The translations under genes and the position numbers were made by a program. The notes under the pieces were generated by a model. The model was not told where the DNA came from and did not search any database. It saw nothing but the letters and a program-made list of their open reading frames with translations. From NCBI RefSeq assembly GCF_000020685.1, contig NC_012528.1, forward strand, positions 310,001 through 374,000: a stretch of DNA of 64,000 bases, in the 5' to 3' direction. Positions 41,755-49,992 of the stretch are shown here, piece by piece; the stretch's first letter is position 1, and every line of letters begins with the position of its first letter. The stretch is from Deinococcus deserti VCD115. GTDB taxonomy: Bacteria; Deinococcota; Deinococci; Deinococcales; Deinococcaceae.

Positions 41755-42330
41755 ATGCGCACCCTTGTCATCATCGGTCACCCCAATCCAAACAGCTTTT
41801 GCCATGCACTGGCTCAGCAGTACATAGATGCCGGGCGCACTTCGGGCGCGGAGATCAGAGTGCTTGACCTCTCCACGCTCAGGTTCGACCCCTCCCTTCG
41901 TAATGGCTTTCAAGGAGCGCAGGACCTCGAATCAGAATTGCAAGAAGCCCAGGCGCTGCTGAAATGGTGCAGTCACCTGTGCCTGATCTACCCCGTCTGG
42001 TGGGGCTCGACTCCCGCTGTACTCAAGGGTTTTTTTGACCGTGTGCTCCTGCCGGGCTTTGCCTTTAAATACCGGCCGTCAGGTCTTCCAGACAAATTAC
42101 TCGCTGGCCGAAGCGCGCGTCTGATCGTCACCAGTGATTCACCCACCTGGTACCTCAAATGGATGATGCGAGATGCAGCAATTCATTCTGTAAAACACAG
42201 CACTCTCGCTTTCTGTGGCTTTAAAGTGCGGGTCAGCCGGGTGGACAATGTCCGGCAAAGTAGCCCTGGAAAGCGCACCCAATGGTTAAACCGAATGACC
42301 TCGGTGGCGCTCCAGGATCATCGGCACTGA
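41755..42330 (+). CDS. NAD(P)H-dependent oxidoreductase (flavodoxin-like quinone reductase family)
   Basis: A 191-aa flavodoxin-fold oxidoreductase of the NQO1/MdaB/KefF family, reducing quinones or related electrophiles with NAD(P)H and FMN/FAD. The N-terminal VIIGHPNPNSFCHALAQ gives the GHPxxxS phosphate-binding loop; LIYPVWWGSTPAVLKGFFDRVLLPGFAF near residue 85-110, with YPVWWGSTPAVLKGF here, is the family signature. ATG at 41755 has GAGGA with 7-base spacing. It is divergent from a TetR regulator with two operators, so its expression is likely induced by a quinone-type or electrophile ligand. It may use a cofactor NADPH; substrate is not fixed. Confidence 0.92.
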   Translation: MRTLVIIGHPNPNSFCHALAQQYIDAGRTSGAEIRVLDLSTLRFDPSLRNGFQGAQDLESELQEAQALLKWCSHLCLIYPVWWGSTPAVLKGFFDRVLLPGFAFKYRPSGLPDKLLAGRSARLIVTSDSPTWYLKWMMRDAAIHSVKHSTLAFCGFKVRVSRVDNVRQSSPGKRTQWLNRMTSVALQDHRH

Positions 42331-42491
42331 ACAAGGGGGCGCCCAAGCGCGTTGAACGCGAGGCAGATGACACCCACCTGTCTGCGGGAGAGGGGAGCGC
42401 TGAAGGCTGTGGATCCTGAAAGGCCCCGTCTATGCCCACCGGTCAGACCGTGCCCACCACCCTCCAAGGCAGAGGGAACCGGCAGGAGGTG

Positions 42492-43331
42492 TTACCGGAT
42501 CCAGGCTGTGTTTCCCTCTTCCACGGGCAACTCCGCTTCTGGACGGGCCCGCCGTTGCGATCGCCGTTGGGTCTGAAACCATCCCCAGAAGGCGACGCCC
42601 ATCAACAGAACCTCGGCGAGATCACCCCAGGAGTACATAAGCTGTGCCGCGGCCCGGAGATTCTCAGGGGAATCTGTCGTTCCCCTAGGCCACAACCCGG
42701 CGTAGAGCACCTTGGCCAGAATGGCGTGCGCCGCGGTACCCAGCAGAAGTACGACCAACCGCGCACGGAACGAGGTCCGCACCGCGACCGGCTCGATTCC
42801 TGACAGGACCACGGCATACAGGAACCCGGCAGCCACCACGTGGCACGCCACCACTGTATGGAGCAGAGCAGAGCCCAGCATGTGGGAGTACAGCGGGGTG
42901 AGGTACAGCAGATACAGCCCCCCCACATTCAGCACGAGAACGCTGCCGGGAGACGTGAGCAGACCCATGGAAGGCCAATGCAGCCACCTGATCAGCCGAC
43001 GTGCGCTGCTCACCGGAAGGCTGCGCAGCAACAGCGTAAGCGGCCAGCCCAGCGCCAGCGCCAGCGGCGCAAACATCCCCGAGACCAGATGTTGCCGCAT
43101 GTGCGCCCGGACGGAGGTGTGGGCCAGGGCGTTCTGCAAGGGTGAGAATGCCCAGGCCAGCAGGGCCAGACCGAGGATGAAGGAAGCCGTTCGGTGCACC
43201 GGCCAGGACTGCCGTTTGCGCCGCTGCCGCGCTGCCATCATCAGGTAGAGTGCCCCCAGGATCAGCAGCAGTCCCCAACCCAGCAGTGAAAAGACTTCAG
43301 GATCCGTGGTCAGGCTGTGCCGCGAATGCAT
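42492..43331 (-). CDS. ctaG: Cytochrome c oxidase assembly protein (CtaG, caa3 type)
   Basis: A 279-aa membrane protein of the Bacillus-type caa3_CtaG family, needed to assemble the Cu-containing heme-copper oxidase. Seven TM segments are visible: residues 10-35, 45-65, 80-100, 125-145 (GLLTSPGSVLVLNVGGLYLL), 160-185, 195-215 and 240-260. Key motif HMRQHLVSGMFAPLALALG near residue 75 and HSH-like PLYSHMLGSALLHTVVACH near 150 carry conserved His. ATG at 43331 is set by the 1-base overlap (TGATG) with the DUF2243 gene stop, so the two are translated together. Conserved His may bind copper. Confidence 0.92.
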   Translation of the reverse strand: MHSRHSLTTDPEVFSLLGWGLLLILGALYLMMAARQRRKRQSWPVHRTASFILGLALLAWAFSPLQNALAHTSVRAHMRQHLVSGMFAPLALALGWPLTLLLRSLPVSSARRLIRWLHWPSMGLLTSPGSVLVLNVGGLYLLYLTPLYSHMLGSALLHTVVACHVVAAGFLYAVVLSGIEPVAVRTSFRARLVVLLLGTAAHAILAKVLYAGLWPRGTTDSPENLRAAAQLMYSWGDLAEVLLMGVAFWGWFQTQRRSQRRARPEAELPVEEGNTAWIR

Positions 43332-43837
43332 CAACGGCCCAGCGCAGCTCGGCTGGCCTGTCGGTGAAGCACCACACCAAGCAGCAGCAGCAGCAGTCCT
43401 GCCAGATTCCACGTCACGTCGTAGGGGAGCAAGGGCACGCCGTACCGAATCTGGTGCGCGTGCAGCACCTTGTGATTGACCAGTCCGTCAAACAGCTGAA
43501 ACCCTCCGAGACCAAGAAACAGTCCGGCGCGGAAGTAGGCGGGCGCAAAGGACTGGGCCCGCAGGACATCAACCAGGAAGAAGATGCCAGCGACAATGGC
43601 CATCAATTCCGCTGCATGCAGCAGGCCGTCGCTCACCAATCCAAGGGCGGGCGTCGAACGGTCATAAAAGTGGTGCCATCCAAGAACCTGGTGGAAGATG
43701 ATCTCATCCACGCCGGCCATGAACGCTATTCCCAGCAGAGCGCCGCTCATTCGGGAGCGTCGTATGTTCAATCTGAGCCCGGGAAGCCCCGGTGTGACCG
43801 GACCTGTGTCCCGGCGCTGACTTGGGGGGATGTTCAT
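43331..43837 (-). CDS. DUF2243 family membrane protein
   Basis: A 168-aa protein with four TM segments (about 30-45, 60-90, 100-120, 135-155). MSGALLGIAFMAGVDEIIFHQVLGWHHFYD near residue 30 has the family motif GxxDxIxxHQxLxxHH; residues such as Asp45, His50 and the paired His55/56 are plausible metal ligands. A strong AAGGAGG precedes ATG at 43837. It is coupled to CtaG. DUF2243 next to CtaG is a familiar pair in bacterial genomes and suggests a role with a copper-containing respiratory oxidase, but its function is unproven. Confidence 0.9.
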   Translation of the reverse strand: MNIPPSQRRDTGPVTPGLPGLRLNIRRSRMSGALLGIAFMAGVDEIIFHQVLGWHHFYDRSTPALGLVSDGLLHAAELMAIVAGIFFLVDVLRAQSFAPAYFRAGLFLGLGGFQLFDGLVNHKVLHAHQIRYGVPLLPYDVTWNLAGLLLLLLGVVLHRQASRAALGR

Positions 43838-44023
43838 AACGACCTCCTTGACGGAGCAAACAAGCGGGACCGAGAACCACCCGCTGGAGTTCAGACCCGT
43901 GCTTAACAGACCGCGTTCCCAGGCTCCGTATCCATTCATGTCTTCTTTATCTGGCTCAAACAGCGTTGGACTGGCACACATGTGGATAAATCCAGGTCCG
44001 TCCCCACCTACCATGAACCACCT

Positions 44024-45442
44024 ATGGAGCGCGCATATCTGGAATACTCCGATCCCAATGGAGCCGAACACAAGTTTTACGAGGTGCTTGTGGAGGGTTC
44101 AGAACTGACGATCCGTTACGGCCGTATTGGTTCCGAAGGTCAAAAACAGGTCAAAACCCTCGCTTCTCCGGAAAAAGCTGTGGCAGAAGCAGCCAAGAAA
44201 GTCGCCGAAAAGCGCCGGAAAGGGTATGAGGACGCCGTCCAGGGCATCCGTCAGAAGCGCTCCGTTGTCCGGCGTACAGTCACTGAAAGTCGCGTCACCG
44301 TAAAGAAAGTGGCCCCAGTGCTGTGGCGCTTTCATTCTGGCGCACCCGCCTACGGCATTTTCGTTGATTCCCAGCACGCCTGGGTCGGCAATGAGCGCGG
44401 TGAAGTCTATGCGCTGACCCTCGACGGTGAGCCCAATCTGAAATTCAAACTTCCTGACGGCGTCAAATGCCTGGTACGTGATGGGCGCTGGACGTTCGCC
44501 GGCTGTGACGACGGCAACGTATACGACCTGAGTGGGAAGCTTCCCTTCATGGCCTACGAGGTGCATACCGAAGCCTCGCTGCTGTGGCTGGACGTCAACC
44601 AGGGTGTTCTGGGAGTCGGCGACCATCTGGGCGGCGTGTATGCCTTCGACGCCGAAAGTGACCAGCAGTGGGCGAACGTCTCGGAGGACGCCAACATGAC
44701 CTGGATGGTCCGCGTCGATGAGGCGGGCGTGTATTTCGGACACAGCAGAGGTATCGGCATGTTCGACCGCATGAGCGGTCTGCCCGTTTGGGAGCAGAAG
44801 ACGCGGGGGAACGTGCTGTTCGGTTGGCAGGAAGGTGAGTCTGTGTATGCCGGCACCTCCGCAAGTCTGGTGCAACGCTTCAACAAAACCGGCAGGCACG
44901 AAGCCGACTACCAGTGCGACAGCAGCGTCCTGTCCTGCGCGACCAGCAGCAGTGGCAAATACGTCTTCGCCGGGGACAGCGCAAGTGCCATCTACTGCTT
45001 TGCGGAAGATGGGACCCGGTTGTGGAAGCTGGGGAGTGGCTGCGGCAGTGTGCTGAGCATGCAGTACTTCCAGGAGCGGCTGTACCTGGTCACCACGACC
45101 GGGTTCCTGGCTGCCGTGGATGCCAGTGCCACAGCCATCGAAGTCGCCCAGCAGGGCGTCACACCACAGATGCGCGAAGTGAAACCAGCTGCAATTGAGG
45201 CGCACACCCCGCCGACGAGCCTGACCCTGACCAACGACGTGGGTGAAGGCATTGTGTTGATCTGTACCCGGGAAGCCGGGAAGTTGCGTGTCAGGGCGGC
45301 GGGTCCGGAGTATCGCCCCTGGAATGTGCAGTTTCCACGTGACCTTCGAGAGGAGGGAGCCCGGTACGTGGTCGACGGGCTGCTTGATGCCGGCGGTTTT
45401 TACCGGGTAGTTGGAGAAATACGCCGGCTGAACGGTGAGTGA
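44024..45442 (+). CDS. WGR-domain protein with beta-propeller (PQQ/WD40-like) repeats
   Basis: A 472-aa protein. N-terminal WGR domain (residues 1-75) with ELTIRYGRIGSEGQ and TLASPEKAVAEAAKKVAEKR, known elsewhere to bind DNA or partner proteins in DNA-repair PARPs. Residues about 100-400 form a six- to seven-bladed propeller of PQQ/WD40-like repeats, each showing VYALTLDGE, GVYAFDAESDQQW, VLFGWQEGES, YVFAGDSASAIYCF or similar blade motifs. The C-terminus is a small beta-rich domain. ATG at 44024 starts the WGR homology; the frame is open further left. The ribosome-binding site is weak. In Deinococcus this architecture is known but its task is unsettled. Confidence 0.9.
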   Translation: MERAYLEYSDPNGAEHKFYEVLVEGSELTIRYGRIGSEGQKQVKTLASPEKAVAEAAKKVAEKRRKGYEDAVQGIRQKRSVVRRTVTESRVTVKKVAPVLWRFHSGAPAYGIFVDSQHAWVGNERGEVYALTLDGEPNLKFKLPDGVKCLVRDGRWTFAGCDDGNVYDLSGKLPFMAYEVHTEASLLWLDVNQGVLGVGDHLGGVYAFDAESDQQWANVSEDANMTWMVRVDEAGVYFGHSRGIGMFDRMSGLPVWEQKTRGNVLFGWQEGESVYAGTSASLVQRFNKTGRHEADYQCDSSVLSCATSSSGKYVFAGDSASAIYCFAEDGTRLWKLGSGCGSVLSMQYFQERLYLVTTTGFLAAVDASATAIEVAQQGVTPQMREVKPAAIEAHTPPTSLTLTNDVGEGIVLICTREAGKLRVRAAGPEYRPWNVQFPRDLREEGARYVVDGLLDAGGFYRVVGEIRRLNGE

Positions 45443-45859
45443 TTGCCCCAAACGACCCCACTGACCTCCCAGCCGATCGCCCGGAGTCCTGCATTGGCTG
45501 CGTGACCTTCTTCGTGGCCTTTGGAATCACGCCGATTCCCGCCGCATATAGCCTCTGGGGAGCCTGGGACGGGTGGGCAGATGCGCATGTGCGCCATGGA
45601 CAGCACAGACCTTACGGCGAACTCGTCTGTGTCCTGGTGCCTATGGCAAGCTGATACAGCTGAGAAAAAGCGCATGTTGCTGCTGGCGATGACCGGAGCG
45701 GGCAAGGATCAAGAGCTCACCCCTGCATTCAGACCCAGCATGTCCACGAACTACAGGACTCTCAGCCCGGGTGAGCCGAGGGGGCTCGGTGCAGAGTATG
45801 TGGCCCGCGATGATCAGTCCCTACGCAGGTGCGTGGGAAAACTCGTAGGACCACAGCTC
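45443..45859. other. Intergenic stretch without a recognised gene
   Basis: About 420 bases between the WGR gene and the MerR promoter. Small frames only; nothing recognised. Confidence 0.45.
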
Positions 45860-45891
45860 TTGACTCTGACGCATGTGTCAGGGTTTAAGTT
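45860..45891 (+). promoter_or_regulatory. MerR-type promoter with stretched spacer and dyad
   Basis: -35 TTGACT (45860-45865), -10 TAAGTT (45886-45891), 20-bp spacer, longer than the usual 17, containing the dyad CTGAC-N6-GTCAG (45866-45881). This is the classic layout on which MerR-family activators act. The -10 ends 6 bases before the GTG at 45898, so the transcript is probably leaderless. Confidence 0.7.
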
Positions 45892-45897
45892 GAGGGC

Positions 45898-46293
45898 GTG
45901 GAGAAGTTGCGTATCGGTCAAGTAGCACAAGCCAGCGGCGTGAGTGTTCGTGCCATTCGGCATTACGAACAGCTCGGGCTTCTGGCTGCCACACGCACCG
46001 ACAGTCAGTACCGGGTGTTCCAGCCTGAGGACATCGACCGCGTCAAGCTGATTCAGCTGTTTCTTAGTGTCGGCTTCAAGCTTGAAGAGATTAACCGCTG
46101 GGCCCCCTGCTTTCAGGAAGGCCGCTCTGACCGGGATACGTCCCCGCAGGAGATGCACGCCTTCTACATGCGCAAGATTGCAAACGTCGATATGCAGCTC
46201 GCGGCCCTGAAAATCGTACGCGACAAGCTCGCCACCGAGGCGCGCCGTATCGAAGAGCAGGCCAGGGACCTCCACCTCCACCCCGACCGCTGA
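45898..46293 (+). CDS. MerR-family transcriptional regulator
   Basis: A 131-aa regulator with a GTG start. The N-terminal helix-turn-helix LRIGQVAQASGVSVRAIRHYEQLGLL is the MerR signature; wing SQYRVFQPEDIDRVKLIQLF follows. Residues about 75-125 form the dimerising coiled coil (RKIANVDMQLAALKIVRDKL). Three Cys-type metal ligands are not seen (only Cys in WAPCFQEG), so it probably senses an organic or redox signal, not a heavy metal. The promoter at 45860-45891 contains the dyad expected for autoregulation, and the downstream metallo-hydrolase gene is the likely co-regulated target. Confidence 0.93.
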   Translation: MEKLRIGQVAQASGVSVRAIRHYEQLGLLAATRTDSQYRVFQPEDIDRVKLIQLFLSVGFKLEEINRWAPCFQEGRSDRDTSPQEMHAFYMRKIANVDMQLAALKIVRDKLATEARRIEEQARDLHLHPDR

Positions 46294-46359
46294 CCCACTT
46301 ACATTCCTTGCCTCACACGGCTCCCGGCCCGCCGTGAGAGGTCCCCTCATGGAGCATCT

Positions 46360-47109
46360 ATGCGCCTGCAACTCATCCGGAACGCTACCCTTCGCCTTGC
46401 CTACGCTGGCACCACGCTTCTCGTTGACCCATTTCTGGCCGATCAGTTCAGCCTCCCCAGCATTGCCGGGAAGAGCCAGAACCCCACGGCAGCTCTTCCA
46501 GTTTCCGCTGAGCACGTCGTGCAGAACGTTGTACTCGTGCTGGTGTCGCACCTGCATCCGGACCATATTGACCTTACGCCTCCACGCATTCCAACGCAGC
46601 TGCCCCTGCTAAGTCAGCCCACTGACGCAGACGCTCTACGCGCTGCCGGATTCACTGACGTGACTGGCATCAGCAATGAATTTCATTGGAAAGGCATCTG
46701 TATAACTCGCACCGGTGGCGCGCATGGTACGGGTCCAGTGGGCGCCGCGCTGGGAGAGGTAAGCGGCTTCGTGCTCCAGGCACCGGGCGAACCGACGGTG
46801 TACATCGCAGGCGACACCATCTGGAACGACGATGTACGTGCTGCCATACAAGCCTTTGGGCCGGAGGTAATCATTACGAATTCCGGCGGCGCACTGATCC
46901 GGGACACACTGATCATTATGGACACGGAGCAGACCCTGGCTGTGGCCGCCGCCGCTCCGCAAGCAACAGTAATTGCCGTGCACCTGGAAGCCTACGATCA
47001 CGCCCCGGTCACCCGGGACCAGTTGAGGGCCGCTGCATCTGAGGCAGGAATCACCGAACGCGTCCTGGTTCCGGAGGACGGTGAAACCATCGAAATCTAC
47101 GTTCAGTGA
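46360..47109 (+). CDS. MBL-fold metallo-hydrolase (UlaG-like)
   Basis: A 249-aa beta-lactamase-fold hydrolase. The metal motif is SHLHPDHIDL (HxHxDH) near residue 67, then a further His in GAHGTG near 125, GDTIWNDD near 150 supplies the Asp, and VHLEAYDH near 210 the last His. The opening MRLQLIRNATLRLAYAGTTLLVDPFLA is typical of the UlaG/YcbX-like group. ATG at 46360 has GGAG 7 bases upstream. It follows the MerR gene by 66 bases on the same strand and may be regulated by it. The substrate cannot be inferred. Confidence 0.9.
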   Translation: MRLQLIRNATLRLAYAGTTLLVDPFLADQFSLPSIAGKSQNPTAALPVSAEHVVQNVVLVLVSHLHPDHIDLTPPRIPTQLPLLSQPTDADALRAAGFTDVTGISNEFHWKGICITRTGGAHGTGPVGAALGEVSGFVLQAPGEPTVYIAGDTIWNDDVRAAIQAFGPEVIITNSGGALIRDTLIIMDTEQTLAVAAAAPQATVIAVHLEAYDHAPVTRDQLRAAASEAGITERVLVPEDGETIEIYVQ

Positions 47110-47247
47110 CCATAGGATTCACTCGATCCCCCAAAAGCCAAGTGTGATGGTGCTTGGGGAACACCGGAGGTATGTAAATCTTGCAAAACTCCTATGGCGT
47201 TGAAGCCACTCTATTGAAACACGTCACTAACCGACGTATTTCAGGCC

Positions 47248-47253
47248 TAAGCT
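47248..47253 (+). promoter_or_regulatory. Candidate -10 box (TAAGCT), leaderless start
   Basis: TAAGCT ends 7 bases before the ATG at 47261. An alternative promoter TTGAAA (47214-47219), 17 bases, TATTTC (47237-47242) lies just upstream and would give a short leader. Both are candidates. Confidence 0.4.
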
Positions 47254-47260
47254 TTCACAT

Positions 47261-47830
47261 ATGAGCGAGATTCTTCTGTTTCATCATGTCCTGGGTTTAA
47301 CGAAGGGAGTTCACACTTTTGCCGAACATCTGCGTCAGGCAGGGCATACAGTTCATACTCCCGATCTCTTCCAGGGGCAGACCTTCGCTACCCTGGACGA
47401 AGGAATCCATTATGCCGAGCAGGTGGGATTTAAAACGCTGGAAGGGCGTGCGGTGCGGATCGCCGACGAGCTCCCTCGCCATCTCGTTTACGCTGGCTTC
47501 TCGCTGGGGGTCATGCCAGCGCAGAAGCTGGCTCAGACCAGGACAGGAGCCCTAGGGGCCTTGTTCTTTCATGGCTGCCTGCCTCCCGAGGCCTATGGAG
47601 CGGGTTGGCCCACCGATCTGCCGGTTCAGATTCACGCCATGGATGCAGACCCTTGGTTTGCGGAGGACAAAGAGGCTGCACAGGTCGTCGTGCACTCGGC
47701 CTCAAACGGGCATCTGTTCATGTACCCCGGAGACAAGCACCTCTTTACCGACTGCAGTCTGGCCGCTTATGACTCCGGTGCGACCTCGCTCCTGATGGAG
47801 CGCGTCCTCGCCTTCTTGGCCCGGCTGTGA
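47261..47830 (+). CDS. Dienelactone hydrolase family protein
   Basis: A 189-aa alpha/beta hydrolase of the DLH type. The opening EILLFHHVLGLTKGVHTFAEHLR is the first strand and oxyanion loop, the nucleophile elbow is GFSLGVM (Ser near residue 76), the Asp is in HAMDADPWF near 128, and the catalytic His in GDKHLFTD near 158. Short relative to classical DLH (about 230 aa) but complete. Start ATG at 47261 has no ribosome-binding site and a -10-like box 7 bases upstream. It is convergent with the next minus-strand gene. Its substrate is unknown. Confidence 0.88.
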   Translation: MSEILLFHHVLGLTKGVHTFAEHLRQAGHTVHTPDLFQGQTFATLDEGIHYAEQVGFKTLEGRAVRIADELPRHLVYAGFSLGVMPAQKLAQTRTGALGALFFHGCLPPEAYGAGWPTDLPVQIHAMDADPWFAEDKEAAQVVVHSASNGHLFMYPGDKHLFTDCSLAAYDSGATSLLMERVLAFLARL

Positions 47831-47920
47831 ATGTGACGGGGTTAGAAAACCAACCGGTCATTACTGTTATTCAGTGGACTCTTCCCGCGCCTGCGTGAAC
47901 GGCACCGGGGGCAACCGTCA

Positions 47921-47956
47921 GACTAAGAGCAGCCGCACTCAGCTTCCCTCTTAGTC
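47921..47956. terminator. Hairpin between convergent genes
   Basis: Arms GACTAAGAG (47921-47929) and CTCTTAGTC (47948-47956), 9-bp perfect stem with an 18-base loop. A modest terminator between the DLH-family and the membrane-protein genes. Confidence 0.45.
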
Positions 47957-47986
47957 CAGAGCGGGTTCTCCTTACTTTCTGCAGCG

Positions 47987-48454
47987 TCAACTGCTTCCGG
48001 AACTCTCTGGGTTCTGCTGAAGTCTGTCGATAACCTTATCCTTGAGCGGATCCGAACTGCTGGTTGCGTGATCGAGTGGGAGCTCGCCGTCACGCCTCCA
48101 TTCCGTTCCGGTACCAGGATACGTTCCTCTTGTTTTCGGATTCACTTTCCGAATCGCATCCTTGGCCGCTCGTGCAGTCTGGGTCAGGTTGTTCCTGGCA
48201 CCAGGGGGGATCCGGTCCGCGATACCCTGGACCCGCTGCTGTACGGAAGGGTTACGGCGGTACAGGGCGTATGCTCCGCCTGCCAGCAGAAAAAGGCTCC
48301 ACGGCACGTGAACCGACGTCTGATTGGAGGGCAGGTGGCCAGCACGTTTACGTATGGCCTCAAGTTGGCGCCCCTGCTCCTTCGCGTAGGATAGAAGTTC
48401 AGTCCACTCCTGCTCAAGTGTGGTGGGGGGGGTTAAAGCTTGCTGTGTATTCAT
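47987..48454 (-). CDS. Hypothetical single-pass membrane protein
   Basis: A 155-aa protein with one TM segment (VHVPWSLFLLAGGAYALYRR, about residues 48-66) between a helical N-terminus (LEQEWTELLSYAKEQGRQLEAIRKR) and a basic soluble C-terminus. It resembles YtxH- or DUF3618-type small envelope proteins in layout, but no family is claimed. ATG at 48454 has a strong GGAGGTGA 5 bases upstream. It is monocistronic and convergent with the DLH-family gene. Confidence 0.75.
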   Translation of the reverse strand: MNTQQALTPPTTLEQEWTELLSYAKEQGRQLEAIRKRAGHLPSNQTSVHVPWSLFLLAGGAYALYRRNPSVQQRVQGIADRIPPGARNNLTQTARAAKDAIRKVNPKTRGTYPGTGTEWRRDGELPLDHATSSSDPLKDKVIDRLQQNPESSGSS

Positions 48455-48954
48455 CAGTCACCTCCATCAACTTGCTAGCGACTGTTCCCCAGTACAGCGG
48501 GCACACCCCAGCGTATGCATCTGATTGTGAGGGACAAACAAAACCTCGAAGCGAGTTTTCGGTGAAAAAATCGATAATTCTCAAAAGGTTAAGAAGATGT
48601 GGAACTTGATCACGAGGCAATACTTTGGAGCCACCCTTCTTGTTTCAACATCCAGACACCACCATGTCCCGGGCAATACGTGTACACAGTCGCTGTTCGA
48701 TATATTCAGCGCCCTTCGAACACGTAAAAATCAGTGTTGAGCGGCGGTACGGTTTCCCTTGAGGCTACCCCTCAACAGTGTCCAAGGCCCGCTGTGCAAT
48801 CTGAATACCTGGGCCCGCAGCTGCACGTTGTTTCTTCGGGGAACCAGGCATGACAGGGGTTGAAATGGAGCCTTAGCCCGGCAGCCGTCCGGGCCGACCA
48901 GGGCTTGCCGCTAGTCCAGCCCTGTACGCTGACCGCCGACACGTGTGTTCCGAC
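48455..48954. other. Intergenic region
   Basis: About 500 bases between two minus-strand genes. An A+T-richer stretch at about 48530-48600 is the probable promoter of the membrane-protein gene. No supported gene. Confidence 0.45.
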
Positions 48955-49314
48955 TCAGAACACCTTACTGCCGAGCTTTGCCTCCCGCTTGGGGGTCAGG
49001 AAAGTGGCCTCTCCGCTTGCGGCGCCCGGCACCTGGACCCCGAGGATCAGAACCTCGCTCATGGTCTTCCCTACCAGCCGGGGTTCGAAGTTCAGCACGC
49101 CCACCACCTGTTGTCCCACCAACTCCTCGGACTGATGCTGGGTAAAACGGCCAACACTGACCCGGCGCCCATATTTGCCGAAATCCACCGTCAACCGGTA
49201 GGCCTGTTTGGGTGCAGATTCCTCGAGAACTGCCTCAACCACGCGGCCCAGGCGAATATCCAGACGCGCCAGCGTCTCTTCGTACGAAACGGCTGCTTTA
49301 AGATCCGATGCCAT
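48955..49314 (-). CDS. csaA: CsaA-like tRNA-binding-domain protein
   Basis: A 119-aa protein of the CsaA/tRNA-bind OB-fold family, chaperone-like or RNA-binding. The signature LDIRLGRVVEAVL near residue 18, RLTVDFGKYGRRVSVGRFT near 42, LVGQQVVGVLNFEPRLVG near 66 and MSEVLILGVQ near 85 match Bacillus CsaA. There is no signal peptide. It lies in a gene-poor part with long upstream space. Confidence 0.88.
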   Translation of the reverse strand: MASDLKAAVSYEETLARLDIRLGRVVEAVLEESAPKQAYRLTVDFGKYGRRVSVGRFTQHQSEELVGQQVVGVLNFEPRLVGKTMSEVLILGVQVPGAASGEATFLTPKREAKLGSKVF

Positions 49315-49992
49315 GTGCTCCCACCATCCCTGTTCAGCACCCTAAAAAGCAAGCCCCTGCCCACTTCTCGTATCGCCTGGAGTCCAGGACACAAGGGACA
49401 CACATTTTCACCGCTGACCTGTCGAAGTAAACGGGTCCTGTCACCTTCCCAATCACTCCAGTACGTTCCTGCCTCTTTCACCTCGATATGGGGCGGTGGT
49501 CGGGGCCGATCTTTCAGGATCGCTATCATTCGTCCAAGTCGCCATCAGGGGAGCTGACAGTGTTGGTCAGGCGCCAGGGCCGCTGTTGCGAGCTGATCGG
49601 ATGTGTAAATTCGCAGAAATTCGCCAGTGAATTGTCTGTTCCCAGGAATGGCACCAACACGACTGTCGTCTACCTACAAAAATGTGCTTTTCTTCCCGCT
49701 GCCTGGCCACCTCTGCCCTCCCGAGTTTCACCCTGAGTCCAGCGACCACTGGAAGCGTTGAACTGGCGGCCGCTGTGCGCGGTCCAGTGCTTTCTTCTGA
49801 AAGAAATGAAAGCTGTGAAAACTCATGCGCTTGACAAGGCGACCATAAAGGCGCTTAATGCTTAGCACACAGTCAATCTTGGAAGTGATGTAGACACCGT
49901 AGGCACGGCCTGCTACCCACTTGGTCATGCGATACGGCCACCTTTGTTCGCTCGATCGTTGCGCTCGCGCCCAGGAGCGTAAAGGAGATCTA
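49315..49992. promoter_or_regulatory. Divergent intergenic region with a candidate promoter for the sugar ABC operon
   Basis: About 680 bases with no supported gene. A -35 TTGACA at 49832-49837 with a -10-like CTTAAT at 49855-49860 (17-bp spacer) is the best promoter candidate for the solute-binding protein gene, leaving a leader of about 125 bases. The frame of that gene remains open to 49921, but the signal peptide starts at 49993 behind AAAGGAG. Confidence 0.45.

Noticed and set aside
44099..45451. 450-codon minus-strand frame opposite the WGR/propeller gene
   Set aside because: No domain or start signal; plus strand has WGR and propeller motifs.
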